NCBI GenBank assembly: GCA_013002025.1
Contig: JABDKW010000003.1
Coordinates: 22,994 to 86,993, forward strand
Length of the DNA: 64,000 nucleotides
Reading direction: 5' to 3'
DNA from: Gammaproteobacteria bacterium
GTDB taxonomy: Bacteria > Pseudomonadota > Gammaproteobacteria > Arenicellales > Arenicellaceae
Shown here piece by piece: positions 54,009-63,041 of the stretch; the first letter of the stretch is position 1; the number at the start of each line of letters is the position of its first letter. The position numbers and the translations under genes were made by a program. The notes beneath the pieces are model-generated. The model made no database searches, was not told where the DNA came from, and saw only the letters and a list, made by a program, of their open reading frames with translations.

Positions 54009-54848
54009 ATGACGCAAACTATTAAGCACAACGACGACATCTATCAACTGCACTGGCCCACCGAGGGTGAAACCAAGGGCATTATTTTGCTGGTGCATGG
54101 CCTGGGTGAACACTGCGAACGTTATGCCCGCCTGGCTGAATTTGTAAATAATGCGGGCTACGCTATGTGCAGCATAGACCTGCCCGGACACGGTCAGTCA
54201 GCTGGCAAACGTGGCCACATCGATCGCTTTGCTGACTTTGAAACCGCTGTGTTGGGCCTCTATGAAAATATGAATGGCTTGTACCCCGAATCAGATGTGT
54301 TCTTGTTAGGCCACAGCATGGGAGGATTAATCGCCACCCACTTGCTGCTGCAACACCAACACCTGTTCAAAGGCGCGATGTTATCTGGGCCTGCTATTCA
54401 AAGCCCACAAACGCCATCCGCGGTGCAGCTGAAAATTATTAGTATCGTGGGCAAGATTTTGCCACGCCTGGGCATGCTTAAATTGGATGCCTCTCAGGTG
54501 AGCCGCGACCCGGCGGTAGTCGAAGACTATATGAATGACCCGCTCGTCAGCAAAAGCAAACTTTCCGCCCGCTTGTTAACTGAGATGTTTTCCAGCATGC
54601 AGGATTGCGTCGAACAGGCGGCGGCGATTCGTTTACCGATGCTCATAATGCATGGGGGTGCGGATGTGATGACCGCGCCAGAAGGCGCGCAGTTGTTATA
54701 CGACTCCATCTCATCCAGCGATAAAACTCTGAAGATTTATCCGGGGTTGTATCACGAAATATTTAATGAGCCTGAGCAGCTAGAGATCTATGCCGAAATG
54801 GTGGCCTGGCTGGATGCGCACCGGACTACCAAAAGCGTAGCAGCGTAA
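54009..54848 (+). CDS. alpha/beta hydrolase, monoacylglycerol lipase-like
   Basis: A 279-residue serine hydrolase. LVHGLGEHCERY (oxyanion), the nucleophile elbow GHSMGG (Ser about 99), MHGGADVMTAPEGA (Asp) and YHEIFNEPE (His) complete the triad, in the style of monoacylglycerol lipases/lysophospholipases. GGAG precedes the ATG at 54009. It follows sufT after 32 nt and may be read through from the suf operon, though the function is unrelated. Confidence 0.88.
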   Translation: MTQTIKHNDDIYQLHWPTEGETKGIILLVHGLGEHCERYARLAEFVNNAGYAMCSIDLPGHGQSAGKRGHIDRFADFETAVLGLYENMNGLYPESDVFLLGHSMGGLIATHLLLQHQHLFKGAMLSGPAIQSPQTPSAVQLKIISIVGKILPRLGMLKLDASQVSRDPAVVEDYMNDPLVSKSKLSARLLTEMFSSMQDCVEQAAAIRLPMLIMHGGADVMTAPEGAQLLYDSISSSDKTLKIYPGLYHEIFNEPEQLEIYAEMVAWLDAHRTTKSVAA

Positions 54849-54854
54849 GTTTAG

Positions 54855-54876
54855 GGGGCGCATTTTGATGCGCCTC
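54855..54876 (+). terminator. hairpin after the hydrolase gene, weak terminator
   Basis: GGCGCAT (54857-54863) pairs with ATGCGCC (54868-54874) around TTTG, extended by flanking pairs; followed by ACTATTTTG, a weak U-run. It may end the suf/hydrolase transcript. Confidence 0.6.
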
Positions 54877-54897
54877 ACTATTTTGTCCAAATCCAGC

Positions 54898-55272
54898 CTA
54901 GTCCGAGACCAGCGCTAATACCGCACCGGCCGTATCACGAATTACACAGAAGTTTGAGCCGCTCATGGTGCGCGGGCCATCCAGCACCTCGCCACCCAGC
55001 TCGATGCAGCGTTGCGCGCTTGCCTCAACATCGGCAACTCTCGCATACATCAACCATTGAGCAGGCAGATTGGCGTTACTGCCGCGCGCGTGGCACACCC
55101 CGGTAACCGTGTCTCCACTGTCCGGCTGCGTCATGTTGTAATCATCGTAGTCGCCCATGGAGACGGGCTGTGGCTGCCACCCTACCACCTGGGCGTAAAA
55201 TGCACTCAAGCCCTGCGCGTCCGGCACGGTCAGGTCAAACCACTCAATGGCACCGATTTTTGTTTGACTCAT
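54898..55272 (-). CDS. VOC-family protein
   Basis: A 124-residue single-domain VOC protein: IEWFDLTVPDAQGLSAFYAQVVGW at the start, YDDYNMTQPDSG, ADVEASAQRCIELGG and the closing FCVIRDTAGAVLALVSD. Metal ligands cannot be confirmed; several positions are non-canonical, so it may be a non-enzymatic member. Function unknown. Confidence 0.75.
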   Translation of the reverse strand: MSQTKIGAIEWFDLTVPDAQGLSAFYAQVVGWQPQPVSMGDYDDYNMTQPDSGDTVTGVCHARGSNANLPAQWLMYARVADVEASAQRCIELGGEVLDGPRTMSGSNFCVIRDTAGAVLALVSD

Positions 55273-55338
55273 TACACCCCTCCTATAGCGCTTATTCGCG
55301 CACGTTTTTATTGGTTGTTAATTAGGTTACCGGTCAGC

Positions 55339-55797
55339 CTACACCCCTGAGTTGGGCGGATCAAAGAGTTTCGCAAAGGTGAATGCGTCGGCACTGGGGC
55401 CATGTTTGTCGAGCTTGGCTAATTTTTCCTTGCCCTGATCAATATCAGGTACTTGCCCTGCGGGCAGCCACCACAGCGCCTGGCTGGCGGTTTGCAGGGG
55501 CTCAAACCATTCTGCTTTTGCGCGCAGTAACTCAATATGGTTGCTGCGATAGACAAACGCCCTCAGGCTTGCCAGATCCTGCCAGACACTCATGTTTATA
55601 AGCATATCAGGGTGGTCAAATACTCTCAGGGCCGTGGCATTACCTGCGTCGCTGACCAAGCGCCAGATAAAGCCCGCAGACTGTTCAGCCAGCCCGTTAA
55701 TTTCATCCAGTCGCGACACAAAGCCGGCCAGCCTCGGGGTGTCGAGTGGCTCAATGGCCTGCGCGATATTGATCTGTGCCAAATGGTAGTCGCTCAT
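55339..55797 (-). CDS. DUF3291 protein
   Basis: A 152-residue soluble protein with the DUF3291 pattern: MSDYHLAQINIAQ, SAGFIWRLVSDAGNATALRVF, MSVWQDLASLRAFVYRSNHIELLR, W-FEP and ALWWLPAGQVPD. Such proteins have a dimeric alpha-beta barrel fold related to heme- or monooxygenase-like domains. Function unknown. It diverges from the AI-2E-type permease gene over 71 nt. Confidence 0.82.
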   Translation of the reverse strand: MSDYHLAQINIAQAIEPLDTPRLAGFVSRLDEINGLAEQSAGFIWRLVSDAGNATALRVFDHPDMLINMSVWQDLASLRAFVYRSNHIELLRAKAEWFEPLQTASQALWWLPAGQVPDIDQGKEKLAKLDKHGPSADAFTFAKLFDPPNSGV

Positions 55798-55868
55798 GCT
55801 GTCTGCTTCTTGTGGATTGTTGGGCTTCGCCGTATATTAAAACGCCAGCCCACTCCGTCATAGTTGTT

Positions 55869-56927
55869 ATGAGCTTTGATTCACGCGCCGTTTCGATCTC
55901 CCTGGTTGTTCTTGCCACAATCGGGGTGTTTTATGTATTGGTAGTCGGTAAAGCGTTTCTGGTGCCGCTCGCGGTGGCGATCATGATCTGGTATGTCATC
56001 AACGCGCTGAGCCGCACCTATGCGAAATTATTGCCGGGCAAGAAACAGAGTAATTGGATCACCACCACTGCATCATTATTAAGTATCGGTTTGTTATTGA
56101 CGCTGGCGGTAGACATGGTGCAGGGCAATATCGCCGATGTCACCAGGGCTGCGCCGGAATATAAGGCAAACTTTGATCGGATGTCTGCTCAGGCAATTGA
56201 GCGCTTCAATCTCGGTGCTTTGCCCAATGTGAAACAAATGGCAGAAGGCATTGAGGTTGCGCCAATCATTTCCAAATTGGCGGGCTCTTTCACCAATATG
56301 ATCAGCAATATTTTTCTGGTACTGTTGTACGTATTATTCTTGATGCTGGAACAGGGTACGTTTCAAAAAAAGATGATTGCCTTACTGCCGAATAAAGCGC
56401 GACGCGAATCGGTCACCAGCATCCTGCGTCATGCCCAGGAGGACATCCAAACCTACCTTTGGATTAAAACCCTGACCAGCGCAACCACTGGCTTGGTCAG
56501 TTATTTCGTATTGCGTCTGGTGGACGTAGACTTCGCCGGTTTCTGGGCCTTTACAATTTTTCTGCTGAACTACATTCCGACCATTGGTTCCATTGTCGCA
56601 ACATTCTTCCCCGCCCTGATCGCCCTGATTCAATTTAATACCGCCACTGAATTCTTTATTGTGTTGATCGCTGTGGGCGCCATACAAGTGGTAGTGGGTA
56701 ATTTTATGGAACCAAAACTAATGGGTAGCTCGCTTAATTTAAGTCCGTTGGTGGTGATGCTGTCACTCACACTGTGGGGCAGTCTGTGGGGTGTGGCCGG
56801 GATGTTTCTCAGCGTGCCGATTACGGTGATGATGTTAATTGTGTTCGCACACTTTGAGCGCACCCGCTATCTGGCCATATTGCTATCCGGTGATGGCAGC
56901 CTTAAATTCGCCAAAGAACATGGTTAA
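55869..56927 (+). CDS. AI-2E family transporter
   Basis: A 353-residue multi-pass membrane protein of the AI-2E/PerM family. Starts at ATG 55869 with MSFDSRAVS; a longer frame begins at 55776 but overlaps the divergent gene. Hydrophobic helices cluster at the N-terminus and in the C-terminal half, with the family hallmark DFAGFWAFTIFLLNYIPTIGS and the closing LWGSLWGVAGMFLSVPI. Despite the name, few members transport AI-2. Substrate unknown. Confidence 0.85.
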   Translation: MSFDSRAVSISLVVLATIGVFYVLVVGKAFLVPLAVAIMIWYVINALSRTYAKLLPGKKQSNWITTTASLLSIGLLLTLAVDMVQGNIADVTRAAPEYKANFDRMSAQAIERFNLGALPNVKQMAEGIEVAPIISKLAGSFTNMISNIFLVLLYVLFLMLEQGTFQKKMIALLPNKARRESVTSILRHAQEDIQTYLWIKTLTSATTGLVSYFVLRLVDVDFAGFWAFTIFLLNYIPTIGSIVATFFPALIALIQFNTATEFFIVLIAVGAIQVVVGNFMEPKLMGSSLNLSPLVVMLSLTLWGSLWGVAGMFLSVPITVMMLIVFAHFERTRYLAILLSGDGSLKFAKEHG

Positions 56928-56954
56928 GTCGCATATTGTGACCTCGGATTTTAA

Positions 56955-58346
56955 TCACCCCGCTTTTTCACCTTTCGTTGCTGTTGGGTCCTGCGCGGGC
57001 GACGGGTTCGGACGCTGATACAACACCAGGGCATTAATTAAGTTAAAGGCTTCATTGAGTTGATAATCATTGCTTAACATTTCGATAAGCTCGGCGCTGT
57101 TGGCATTGCGCGACGGAGCATCCTTGTTTTCCAAATGCCCAAGTAGATCGTTCTCGGTCAGTCGCTCCATCACCGCGGTCGGACTTTTGAATTCTCTGGG
57201 AGCAACCATTACATCGGGAACGATACCGGCCGCCTGGATGGAACGCCCACTGGGGGTGAAATAGCGTGCGGTGGTTAATTTAATACCGACGTCCTCGCCC
57301 ACATGCATGACTGTTTGAACTGAGCCCTTGCCGAATGAGGGCATGCCCAGAACCAAACCTCGCTTATGGTCCTGCAGCGCGCCTGCAACAATCTCCGACG
57401 CTGACGCCGAACCGGCATTAATTAACACCACTAAGGGCTTACCCTCCAGCATGTCATTGGGACTGGCGAGGAACTCCTGATCGTTCTGCGGCAGTCGACC
57501 TTTGGTGCTGACGATTGAGCCCTCTGTGATAAAGATGTCCGCTATGGAAACCGCGCTATTGAGTAAGCCGCCCGGGTTGTTACGCAGGTCCAGAATCAAG
57601 CCGGCGAATGTTTCTTTGTCACGCAGACGATTCAACTCCTTGCGAAACGATTCCGCTGTGCCGGTTTGAAATTGGGAAACGCGCAGGTAGCCAATCTGGT
57701 CGTTCATCCGCACCCGTCGCACGGTTTTGACGTTGATCACCGCGCGTTCCAACTCTACTTCAAAAGGGTCGGCCTGCGTCTCACGTAATATGGTTAGCGT
57801 AACCTTAGTACCCGGCTCGCCACGCATTTGCTCCGTAGCGTCGCTCAGACTACTGCCGGAAATCGCCTTACCATTAATACGGATGATCAAGTCCCCAGTG
57901 CGCAACCCAGCTTCGGCGGCGGGCGTGTCATCGATCGGGGCAACAATTTTCACAAAGCCATCCTCCATCATCACCTCCATGCCCAGGCCGCCAAATCGCC
58001 CGGTAGTGCCCTCATTGAGTTCCTCAAGGCGATCCGCCTTCATGTACAAAGAATGCGGGTCGAGTCCATTCAGCATCCCTTCAACCGCATAGTCCAGCAG
58101 CTGTTCATCGCTAACTGGCTCAACATAATTGCGTTTAATACGAATAAAAATTTCCGCGAAATCTTTGATTTGGTCGAGTGGTAACGGGGTTTGCGTACTG
58201 TCTACAGCCCCTTCGACCAGCGGATCCATGGCTTGCTCCAAGTCGATTTCCTGCGCCTGCGCTGCGCTTAAATGCGCGATTAGAAACGCCGTACCAGCGA
58301 TAAGGCCGCGACACATATTGACCCTATTTTGAATTGAATAAGACAT
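56955..58346 (-). CDS. C-terminal processing peptidase, S41 family
   Basis: A 463-residue periplasmic protease. A signal peptide (about 12-31, ending AQAQ), then a PDZ domain (about 100-190; GLRTGDLIIRINGK), then the S41 core with the catalytic serine in NAGSASASEIVAG and lysine in FGKGSVQTV. It matches Pseudomonas CtpA and related enzymes that cut murein hydrolases. Its neighbour EnvC activates amidases, so the two genes plausibly act on wall turnover. Confidence 0.93.
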   Translation of the reverse strand: MSYSIQNRVNMCRGLIAGTAFLIAHLSAAQAQEIDLEQAMDPLVEGAVDSTQTPLPLDQIKDFAEIFIRIKRNYVEPVSDEQLLDYAVEGMLNGLDPHSLYMKADRLEELNEGTTGRFGGLGMEVMMEDGFVKIVAPIDDTPAAEAGLRTGDLIIRINGKAISGSSLSDATEQMRGEPGTKVTLTILRETQADPFEVELERAVINVKTVRRVRMNDQIGYLRVSQFQTGTAESFRKELNRLRDKETFAGLILDLRNNPGGLLNSAVSIADIFITEGSIVSTKGRLPQNDQEFLASPNDMLEGKPLVVLINAGSASASEIVAGALQDHKRGLVLGMPSFGKGSVQTVMHVGEDVGIKLTTARYFTPSGRSIQAAGIVPDVMVAPREFKSPTAVMERLTENDLLGHLENKDAPSRNANSAELIEMLSNDYQLNEAFNLINALVLYQRPNPSPAQDPTATKGEKAG

Positions 58347-58427
58347 GGAAAATCTCTGCTCTGTAAATTAATTAATATCTATACCCGATGATAGCGCTGT
58401 TAAAGGGGAACGTCTGCAGGAGGTCAG

Positions 58428-59708
58428 CTAACTGCGACACCAGATTGACGGGTCTACCGGCGAGGTGTTGTTGCGAATCTCGAAATACAGGCCGGGCGTT
58501 TTTAGCCCGCCGGTAACACCGGTTTTTGCGATCACTTCATTGCTGGCAACCATATCACCAACCTTCTTGTAAAGTAACCGATTATGCCCGTACAGGCTTA
58601 TGTGATCATCGCCGTGGTCAATGATCATCAACAACCCATAGCCCTTTAAAAAATCCGCAAACAGAACCCGGCCGCGAAAAATGGCGGCTACGTCGACCGA
58701 CCCTTCGGTTTCAAATAACCAACCTTCAGCGCGCATGCCGGACTCTGCGATTCGTTGACCAAAGCTCTGTTTCAAGCGGCCGCTTACCGGCTTGATAAGG
58801 CGCCCGCGTTGCTTAACAAATCCGCCAGTAACCAGTGCGGCTCGAGGCACGAAACCACGGTTACTAGCGTCACGGCCGTTTTGTTGTCTGATTTGTTCTT
58901 CGCTCTGCAGACGCTCCAGTTCGGCAGCCTGACGGGCAATCTCCTGCAATAAACTACCCAGTCGGGCTCTGTCCTGTTGCAGTTTTTTGAGGCGGGATTG
59001 CTGATCACCAACGGCGCTGTCAAGCTGCGCCACACGCTGCTGGCGCTCAAGCTTTGTTTTGCTAAGTTGCTGTTGCTGGCTGCTTAGCTGTTGTTGCAGG
59101 GTTTGCAGTTCGGTTAACTGTTGTTGTTGCTGCTGACGAGCCAATCGAACGGTCTGCAAACGATCAGTCAGCGCCTGCAAGTGTTTATGTTGTGCGCGGG
59201 CCACATAGGAATAGTAATTCTGCAAACGACCAACCGCGTAAGGGTTTTCCTGGTTTAACAGCATCTTGAGGTAATTAGCTTTGCCTTGCCGGTGCTGTAA
59301 CCGTAGTAGCTCAGCTATCTGGTCGAGATCATCACCATGCTGTTGTTCGAGTTGCTGTACCTCCGTCCGCAACGCCTGTTGGCGTTGTTCGGCGCGATTA
59401 ATAGCAGCGCGCGAGTCCGATACTTTGGTGCGCTGGGCAAGCAGTTTCTGCTCCACCTGCAGTAATTTGTCCTGTTCAGATTTTAACAGCGCGCGATCTT
59501 TATTGAGGCGCTGACTAATGCGCTTGATTTCGGTGCTGAGCGCTTGTACTCGCTGTTGATATTCTGCTGACTCATCGCCGCTTACCGGAGCCACAAATAA
59601 TATAGTGACCACGGTCAGCACTGCTGCTGTGGTGATGCGGTGCGGGCTGCCTACCCCGACGATTCGGCAATAACCGTGATTCATGGATTTGGGGCGTTTC
59701 AATGGCAT
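58428..59708 (-). CDS. envC: EnvC-like murein hydrolase activator
   Basis: A 426-residue periplasmic protein. After the signal (about 24-44) comes a long coiled coil (about 50-270, Gln-rich) and a C-terminal LytM domain (about 325-425). The LytM site is degenerate: the HxxxD zinc motif position reads GWLFETEGSVDV with no His, as in EnvC, which recruits and activates the amidases AmiA/B. The C-terminal SLYGHN ... YFEIRN pattern matches. Length near E. coli EnvC (419). The likely ATG is at 59708; a second ATG 24 nt inside is an alternative. Confidence 0.9.
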   Translation of the reverse strand: MPLKRPKSMNHGYCRIVGVGSPHRITTAAVLTVVTILFVAPVSGDESAEYQQRVQALSTEIKRISQRLNKDRALLKSEQDKLLQVEQKLLAQRTKVSDSRAAINRAEQRQQALRTEVQQLEQQHGDDLDQIAELLRLQHRQGKANYLKMLLNQENPYAVGRLQNYYSYVARAQHKHLQALTDRLQTVRLARQQQQQQLTELQTLQQQLSSQQQQLSKTKLERQQRVAQLDSAVGDQQSRLKKLQQDRARLGSLLQEIARQAAELERLQSEEQIRQQNGRDASNRGFVPRAALVTGGFVKQRGRLIKPVSGRLKQSFGQRIAESGMRAEGWLFETEGSVDVAAIFRGRVLFADFLKGYGLLMIIDHGDDHISLYGHNRLLYKKVGDMVASNEVIAKTGVTGGLKTPGLYFEIRNNTSPVDPSIWCRS

Positions 59709-59718
59709 TCTGGTACTG

Positions 59719-59742
59719 TATAATCGCGGCTGCTTTATTATA
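59719..59742. promoter_or_regulatory. divergent TATAAT boxes between envC and the rhodanese gene
   Basis: A TATAAT reads rightward at 59719-59724 and another reads leftward (ATTATA on plus) at 59737-59742. The leftward box is 29 bp from the envC start; the rightward one is about 145 bp from the rhodanese start, so that promoter would have a long leader. Neither has a strong -35. Confidence 0.4.
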
Positions 59743-59867
59743 GTCCAGGCTTGAAACAGGTGGTTAATCTGTGTTCAGATTTGTACCCTCTGTGGTGTTG
59801 TTACACCGCTGGAATAACCGCTAGATCGTTGATTTAGCGCTCACACCTTCTAGGCAGCAGTAGATCT

Positions 59868-60287
59868 ATGTTCGCTGAATTTGTTTCCCAAAATTTGCTC
59901 TGGGTGGCCGCATTTGTTGTGGTGGCAAACCTGTTGTTATGGTCGTATATGCAAGGTAGCGTAAAAGGCGTGGCGTTTGTCTCCGCGCTGGAAATGCCTC
60001 AATTACAGCGCGGGGGCCGGTCGGTTATTGTCGACGTTAATGAGCCGGCTCAGTACGCGCAAAGCCACATACCGGCCGCCCTAAATTTCCCCGTCAGCAG
60101 TTTGACGGCCGACAACAACGAGTTGTTACGCCACAAAGACAAAACTTGCATCATCGTCTGCCAGTCCGGTAGTCGCAGCGCCAAAGCGGCTCGAACTCTG
60201 CAAACGCTTGGCTTTAAAGATCTGCACATTTTGCGCGGCGGATTAATGAGCTGGACCAAAGAAAACCTGCCGGTTAGCAGTAGCTAA
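59868..60287 (+). CDS. rhodanese-like membrane protein (YibN-like)
   Basis: A 139-residue protein with an N-terminal transmembrane helix (about 9-28) and a rhodanese domain (about 45-135). The active-site loop has the catalytic Cys in CQSGSRSAKAARTL (about 102-115). YibN-like proteins stand before secB in gammaproteobacteria. In E. coli grxC lies between; here secB follows directly. Sulfurtransferase activity is plausible. Confidence 0.87.
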   Translation: MFAEFVSQNLLWVAAFVVVANLLLWSYMQGSVKGVAFVSALEMPQLQRGGRSVIVDVNEPAQYAQSHIPAALNFPVSSLTADNNELLRHKDKTCIIVCQSGSRSAKAARTLQTLGFKDLHILRGGLMSWTKENLPVSSS

Positions 60288-60325
60288 TCATCCCATTTAA
60301 AATCCAATCATTAGAGCTCCATACC

Positions 60326-60820
60326 ATGGCTGATAATAACACCACTGCCGCCGCTAACGAGGCAGCGCAACAGGCAACCACGTTTGATATCCGTAAAATT
60401 TATTTGAAAGATTCATCAGTGGAGTCCCCCAATGCACCAATGATTTTCCTGCAGGAACCCAGCACACCCGAGATCAGCATTGATGCCAGCATTAAGAGCG
60501 CCGCGCTCGACCCGGAAGATTATTATGAGGTGATTCTTGGGTTAACCGTCACGTCAAAGATGGCTGATCAAACAGCGTTTCTGGTAGAAGTACATCAAGC
60601 CGGTGTGTTTCAGGTTGTTGGTGTGAGTGACGCGGATATGCCGCTGGCTTTGGAAATTGCCTGTCCCAATATTCTGCTCCCTTTTGCGCGTGAAGCAATT
60701 TCCGATCTGGTCGGTAAAGCTGGGTTCCCACAATTGCTGTTGTCGCCTATCAATTTTGAAGCGCTGTATTTACAAAAACAGCAACAACAGGCCAATGCGG
60801 CGCAGGAAGAACAGCACTAG
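60326..60820 (+). CDS. secB: protein export chaperone SecB
   Basis: A 164-residue tetrameric chaperone that keeps precursors unfolded and delivers them to SecA. The pattern FDIRKIYLKDSSVESPNAP, YYEVILGLTV and IACPNILLPFAREAISDLVGKAGFPQLLLSPINFE matches SecB throughout. Length typical (155) plus a short Gln-rich tail. Confidence 0.96.
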   Translation: MADNNTTAAANEAAQQATTFDIRKIYLKDSSVESPNAPMIFLQEPSTPEISIDASIKSAALDPEDYYEVILGLTVTSKMADQTAFLVEVHQAGVFQVVGVSDADMPLALEIACPNILLPFAREAISDLVGKAGFPQLLLSPINFEALYLQKQQQQANAAQEEQH

Positions 60821-60875
60821 CGTTGGCACGCAGAATAGCTGGCGAATTCTATCAGTGCGTTTATAATTATTGGCT

Positions 60876-61655
60876 ATGGATAGCCGTCGTCCTGCAACCC
60901 GTCCCGCAACCCAGAGTCTAAGGCTCGGTCTGTGTATGCTGATGCTGCTGTGCGTTAGCGCCTGTTCCTCCCTACCAAAGGATGACAGTTCTCGGCACGA
61001 CAGTGCTCGACATATTAGTGCAGACCCAATGCAGGGCTGGAACCGGGGCGTGTATAAATTTAATGACGTCGCTGACCGGGCCATTTTGCGGCCGGTAGCC
61101 AGGGGGTATGACGCAGTATTGCCGTCGGCGGCTAAAATCGGGGTCCGGAATTTTTTTGCTAACCTGCGCGAACCGTTAAATACCCTGCACAACTTATTGC
61201 AAGGCAAGCCTGGGCGGGCACTGACATCCGTCGCTCGCTTTGGAGTTAACAGCACCATAGGGGTACTTGGCTTTGTTGATGTTGCGCAAACTGCGGGGGT
61301 CGAACCTGCCCGCGAAGACCTGGGACAAACACTGGCCGTCTGGGGAGTGGCGCCCGGGCCCTATGTCATGCTGCCGTTGTTGGGCCCCAGCAATCTGCGC
61401 GATACCTTCGGTGCGCTGGGTGACAGCGCCTATTACCCCAATGGCGAAATTACTGCTTCGTCAGGTGGGCGAATTGCGCTCTCCACGCTGGATGTGATCT
61501 CTGCCCGGTCCAGCCTATTGGGTGCTGACAGTATTTTAACATCGCAATTGGACCCCTACACGTTTCTGAAATCCTCTTATGAACAAAGTCGGGTCAACGA
61601 TATCTACGACGGCAAGCCGCCGGTCAGTGACGAACAGATAGAAAGCGATTTTTAG
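60876..61655 (+). CDS. mlaA: outer-membrane lipoprotein MlaA (VacJ)
   Basis: A 259-residue lipoprotein of the Mla phospholipid retrograde pathway. The signal ends in the lipobox VSAC (Cys about 30). MlaA hallmarks: DPMQGWNRGVYKFND, NFFANLREPLNTLHNLLQG, RFGVNSTIGVLGFVDVA and GPYVMLPLLGPSNLRDTFG. The start at ATG 60876 is preferred to a TTG six nt upstream. The other Mla genes are not in the window. Followed by apaH after 5 nt. Confidence 0.95.
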   Translation: MDSRRPATRPATQSLRLGLCMLMLLCVSACSSLPKDDSSRHDSARHISADPMQGWNRGVYKFNDVADRAILRPVARGYDAVLPSAAKIGVRNFFANLREPLNTLHNLLQGKPGRALTSVARFGVNSTIGVLGFVDVAQTAGVEPAREDLGQTLAVWGVAPGPYVMLPLLGPSNLRDTFGALGDSAYYPNGEITASSGGRIALSTLDVISARSSLLGADSILTSQLDPYTFLKSSYEQSRVNDIYDGKPPVSDEQIESDF

Positions 61656-61660
61656 TCCGC

Positions 61661-62485
61661 ATGACGATTTACGCCGTTGGCGACTTACAGGGCTGTTATG
61701 ACCCACTGCTGCGATTGTTAGAACAGGTTAGATTTGATCCAAGCCGTGATACCTTGTGGTGTGTTGGTGATCTGGTTAATCGTGGCCCACAATCTCTGAA
61801 AGTATTGAGGTTTCTAAAAAGCATTGAAAATCAATGCGTTACTGTGCTCGGCAACCACGATATTCACCTGCTGGCCATGGCCTATGGGCTGCGCGGTCCA
61901 AGGCCATCGGACACTCTCAAAAAAGTATTAAAGGCGCCTGATCTGCAAGAATTAATGGACTGGTTGCGTCATCAGCCGCTGATGGTTCAGGACCAGAAGC
62001 GGCGTACGGTAATGTGTCATGCGGGAATTTATCCCTGGTGGACACGCAAACAGGCACTAAAACGGGCAGCGGAAGTAGAGGCTCTGTTTAGGGATGAGGC
62101 CAGCTGTGAAAAGCTGCTGCAAAAAATCTATTCCAATCAACCGAGTAAATGGAAGTCTTCCCTGGGCAAGACTCAACGTGCCCGTTTTATTATTAATGCC
62201 TTTACGCGGATGCGCTTTTGCAGCCCTAAAGGGCATCTTAATCTCACTGAAAGCGGTTACGCCGGCCGTACGCGGAAGAATCGCCTGCCCTGGTTCGAGT
62301 TGAGTCATCCAGACCTTGATGATTGGCGCATTGTGTTCGGCCATTGGTCAGCACTCGGCCTGTTAAACACACCACAACATCTTTGTCTGGACACTGGCTA
62401 TATATGGGGTGGAGACATGACCATGGCAAGGCTCTCCAAAAACCCCGAGAAAAAGGTTAAGATATTTAGTACGCCATTTGGGTGA
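61661..62485 (+). CDS. apaH: diadenosine tetraphosphatase ApaH
   Basis: A 274-residue symmetrical Ap4A hydrolase of the metallophosphatase fold. GDLQGCYDPL (about 7-16), GDLVNRGPQSL (about 35-45) and GNHDIHLLA (about 64-72) supply metal ligands. Length typical (280). It lies 5 nt after mlaA and 15 nt before apaG. In most gammaproteobacteria the order is apaG then apaH. Confidence 0.95.
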   Translation: MTIYAVGDLQGCYDPLLRLLEQVRFDPSRDTLWCVGDLVNRGPQSLKVLRFLKSIENQCVTVLGNHDIHLLAMAYGLRGPRPSDTLKKVLKAPDLQELMDWLRHQPLMVQDQKRRTVMCHAGIYPWWTRKQALKRAAEVEALFRDEASCEKLLQKIYSNQPSKWKSSLGKTQRARFIINAFTRMRFCSPKGHLNLTESGYAGRTRKNRLPWFELSHPDLDDWRIVFGHWSALGLLNTPQHLCLDTGYIWGGDMTMARLSKNPEKKVKIFSTPFG

Positions 62486-62500
62486 TCGTGGGATGATTTT

Positions 62501-62872
62501 ATGAGCCGAAAAGTTAATGTGACCGCAATTACGGATTTTGTTGAGCAACAATCCGATGCCGAAAACCATCGCTTCGTGTTCTCATACACGATCACCATCG
62601 AGAACGATTCGGATTCTGAATTTCAACTTTTGTCCCGTCATTGGGTTATCCAGGATGCAAATCGCAAGGTGGAGGAAGTCTATGGCGAAGGCGTAATCGG
62701 CGAGCAGCCAGTGATCAAGCCGGGCGAGAGTTACACCTACACCTCTGGAGCGGTTTTAGAGACTGAAATGGGAACCATGGAAGGGCGCTACTTTATGATC
62801 AATAAAAGTAAAAACGAGTTTGAGGTGCCGATCCCAAAATTTGTGCTGTCGGTGCCCCGCACACTTCATTAA
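62501..62872 (+). CDS. apaG: ApaG protein
   Basis: A 123-residue protein with the ApaG fold: FSYTITIENDSDSEFQLLSRHWVI, VYGEGVIGEQPVIKPGESYTYTSG and MGTMEGRYFMI. Its role is unclear (Co2+ and Mg2+ effects; a domain shared with F-box proteins). Length typical (125). It comes after apaH, reversed from the usual order, and rsmA is not beside it. Confidence 0.94.
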   Translation: MSRKVNVTAITDFVEQQSDAENHRFVFSYTITIENDSDSEFQLLSRHWVIQDANRKVEEVYGEGVIGEQPVIKPGESYTYTSGAVLETEMGTMEGRYFMINKSKNEFEVPIPKFVLSVPRTLH

Positions 62873-63041
62873 CGCAGTTCACCTCGTCAAAAGCGGCGCT
62901 ATCGGCCCGCCAAAATAGCCCTGTTTTGTACCCTCGAAGCGGGTATGCCTCACACTTTTTAATTCGCTTTGCGAGAGCGTGCGAGTATTTCGGTTTTTAT
63001 TGGGTTTTATTGATTTAAGTTATTGAATAATAAAGATTAAA

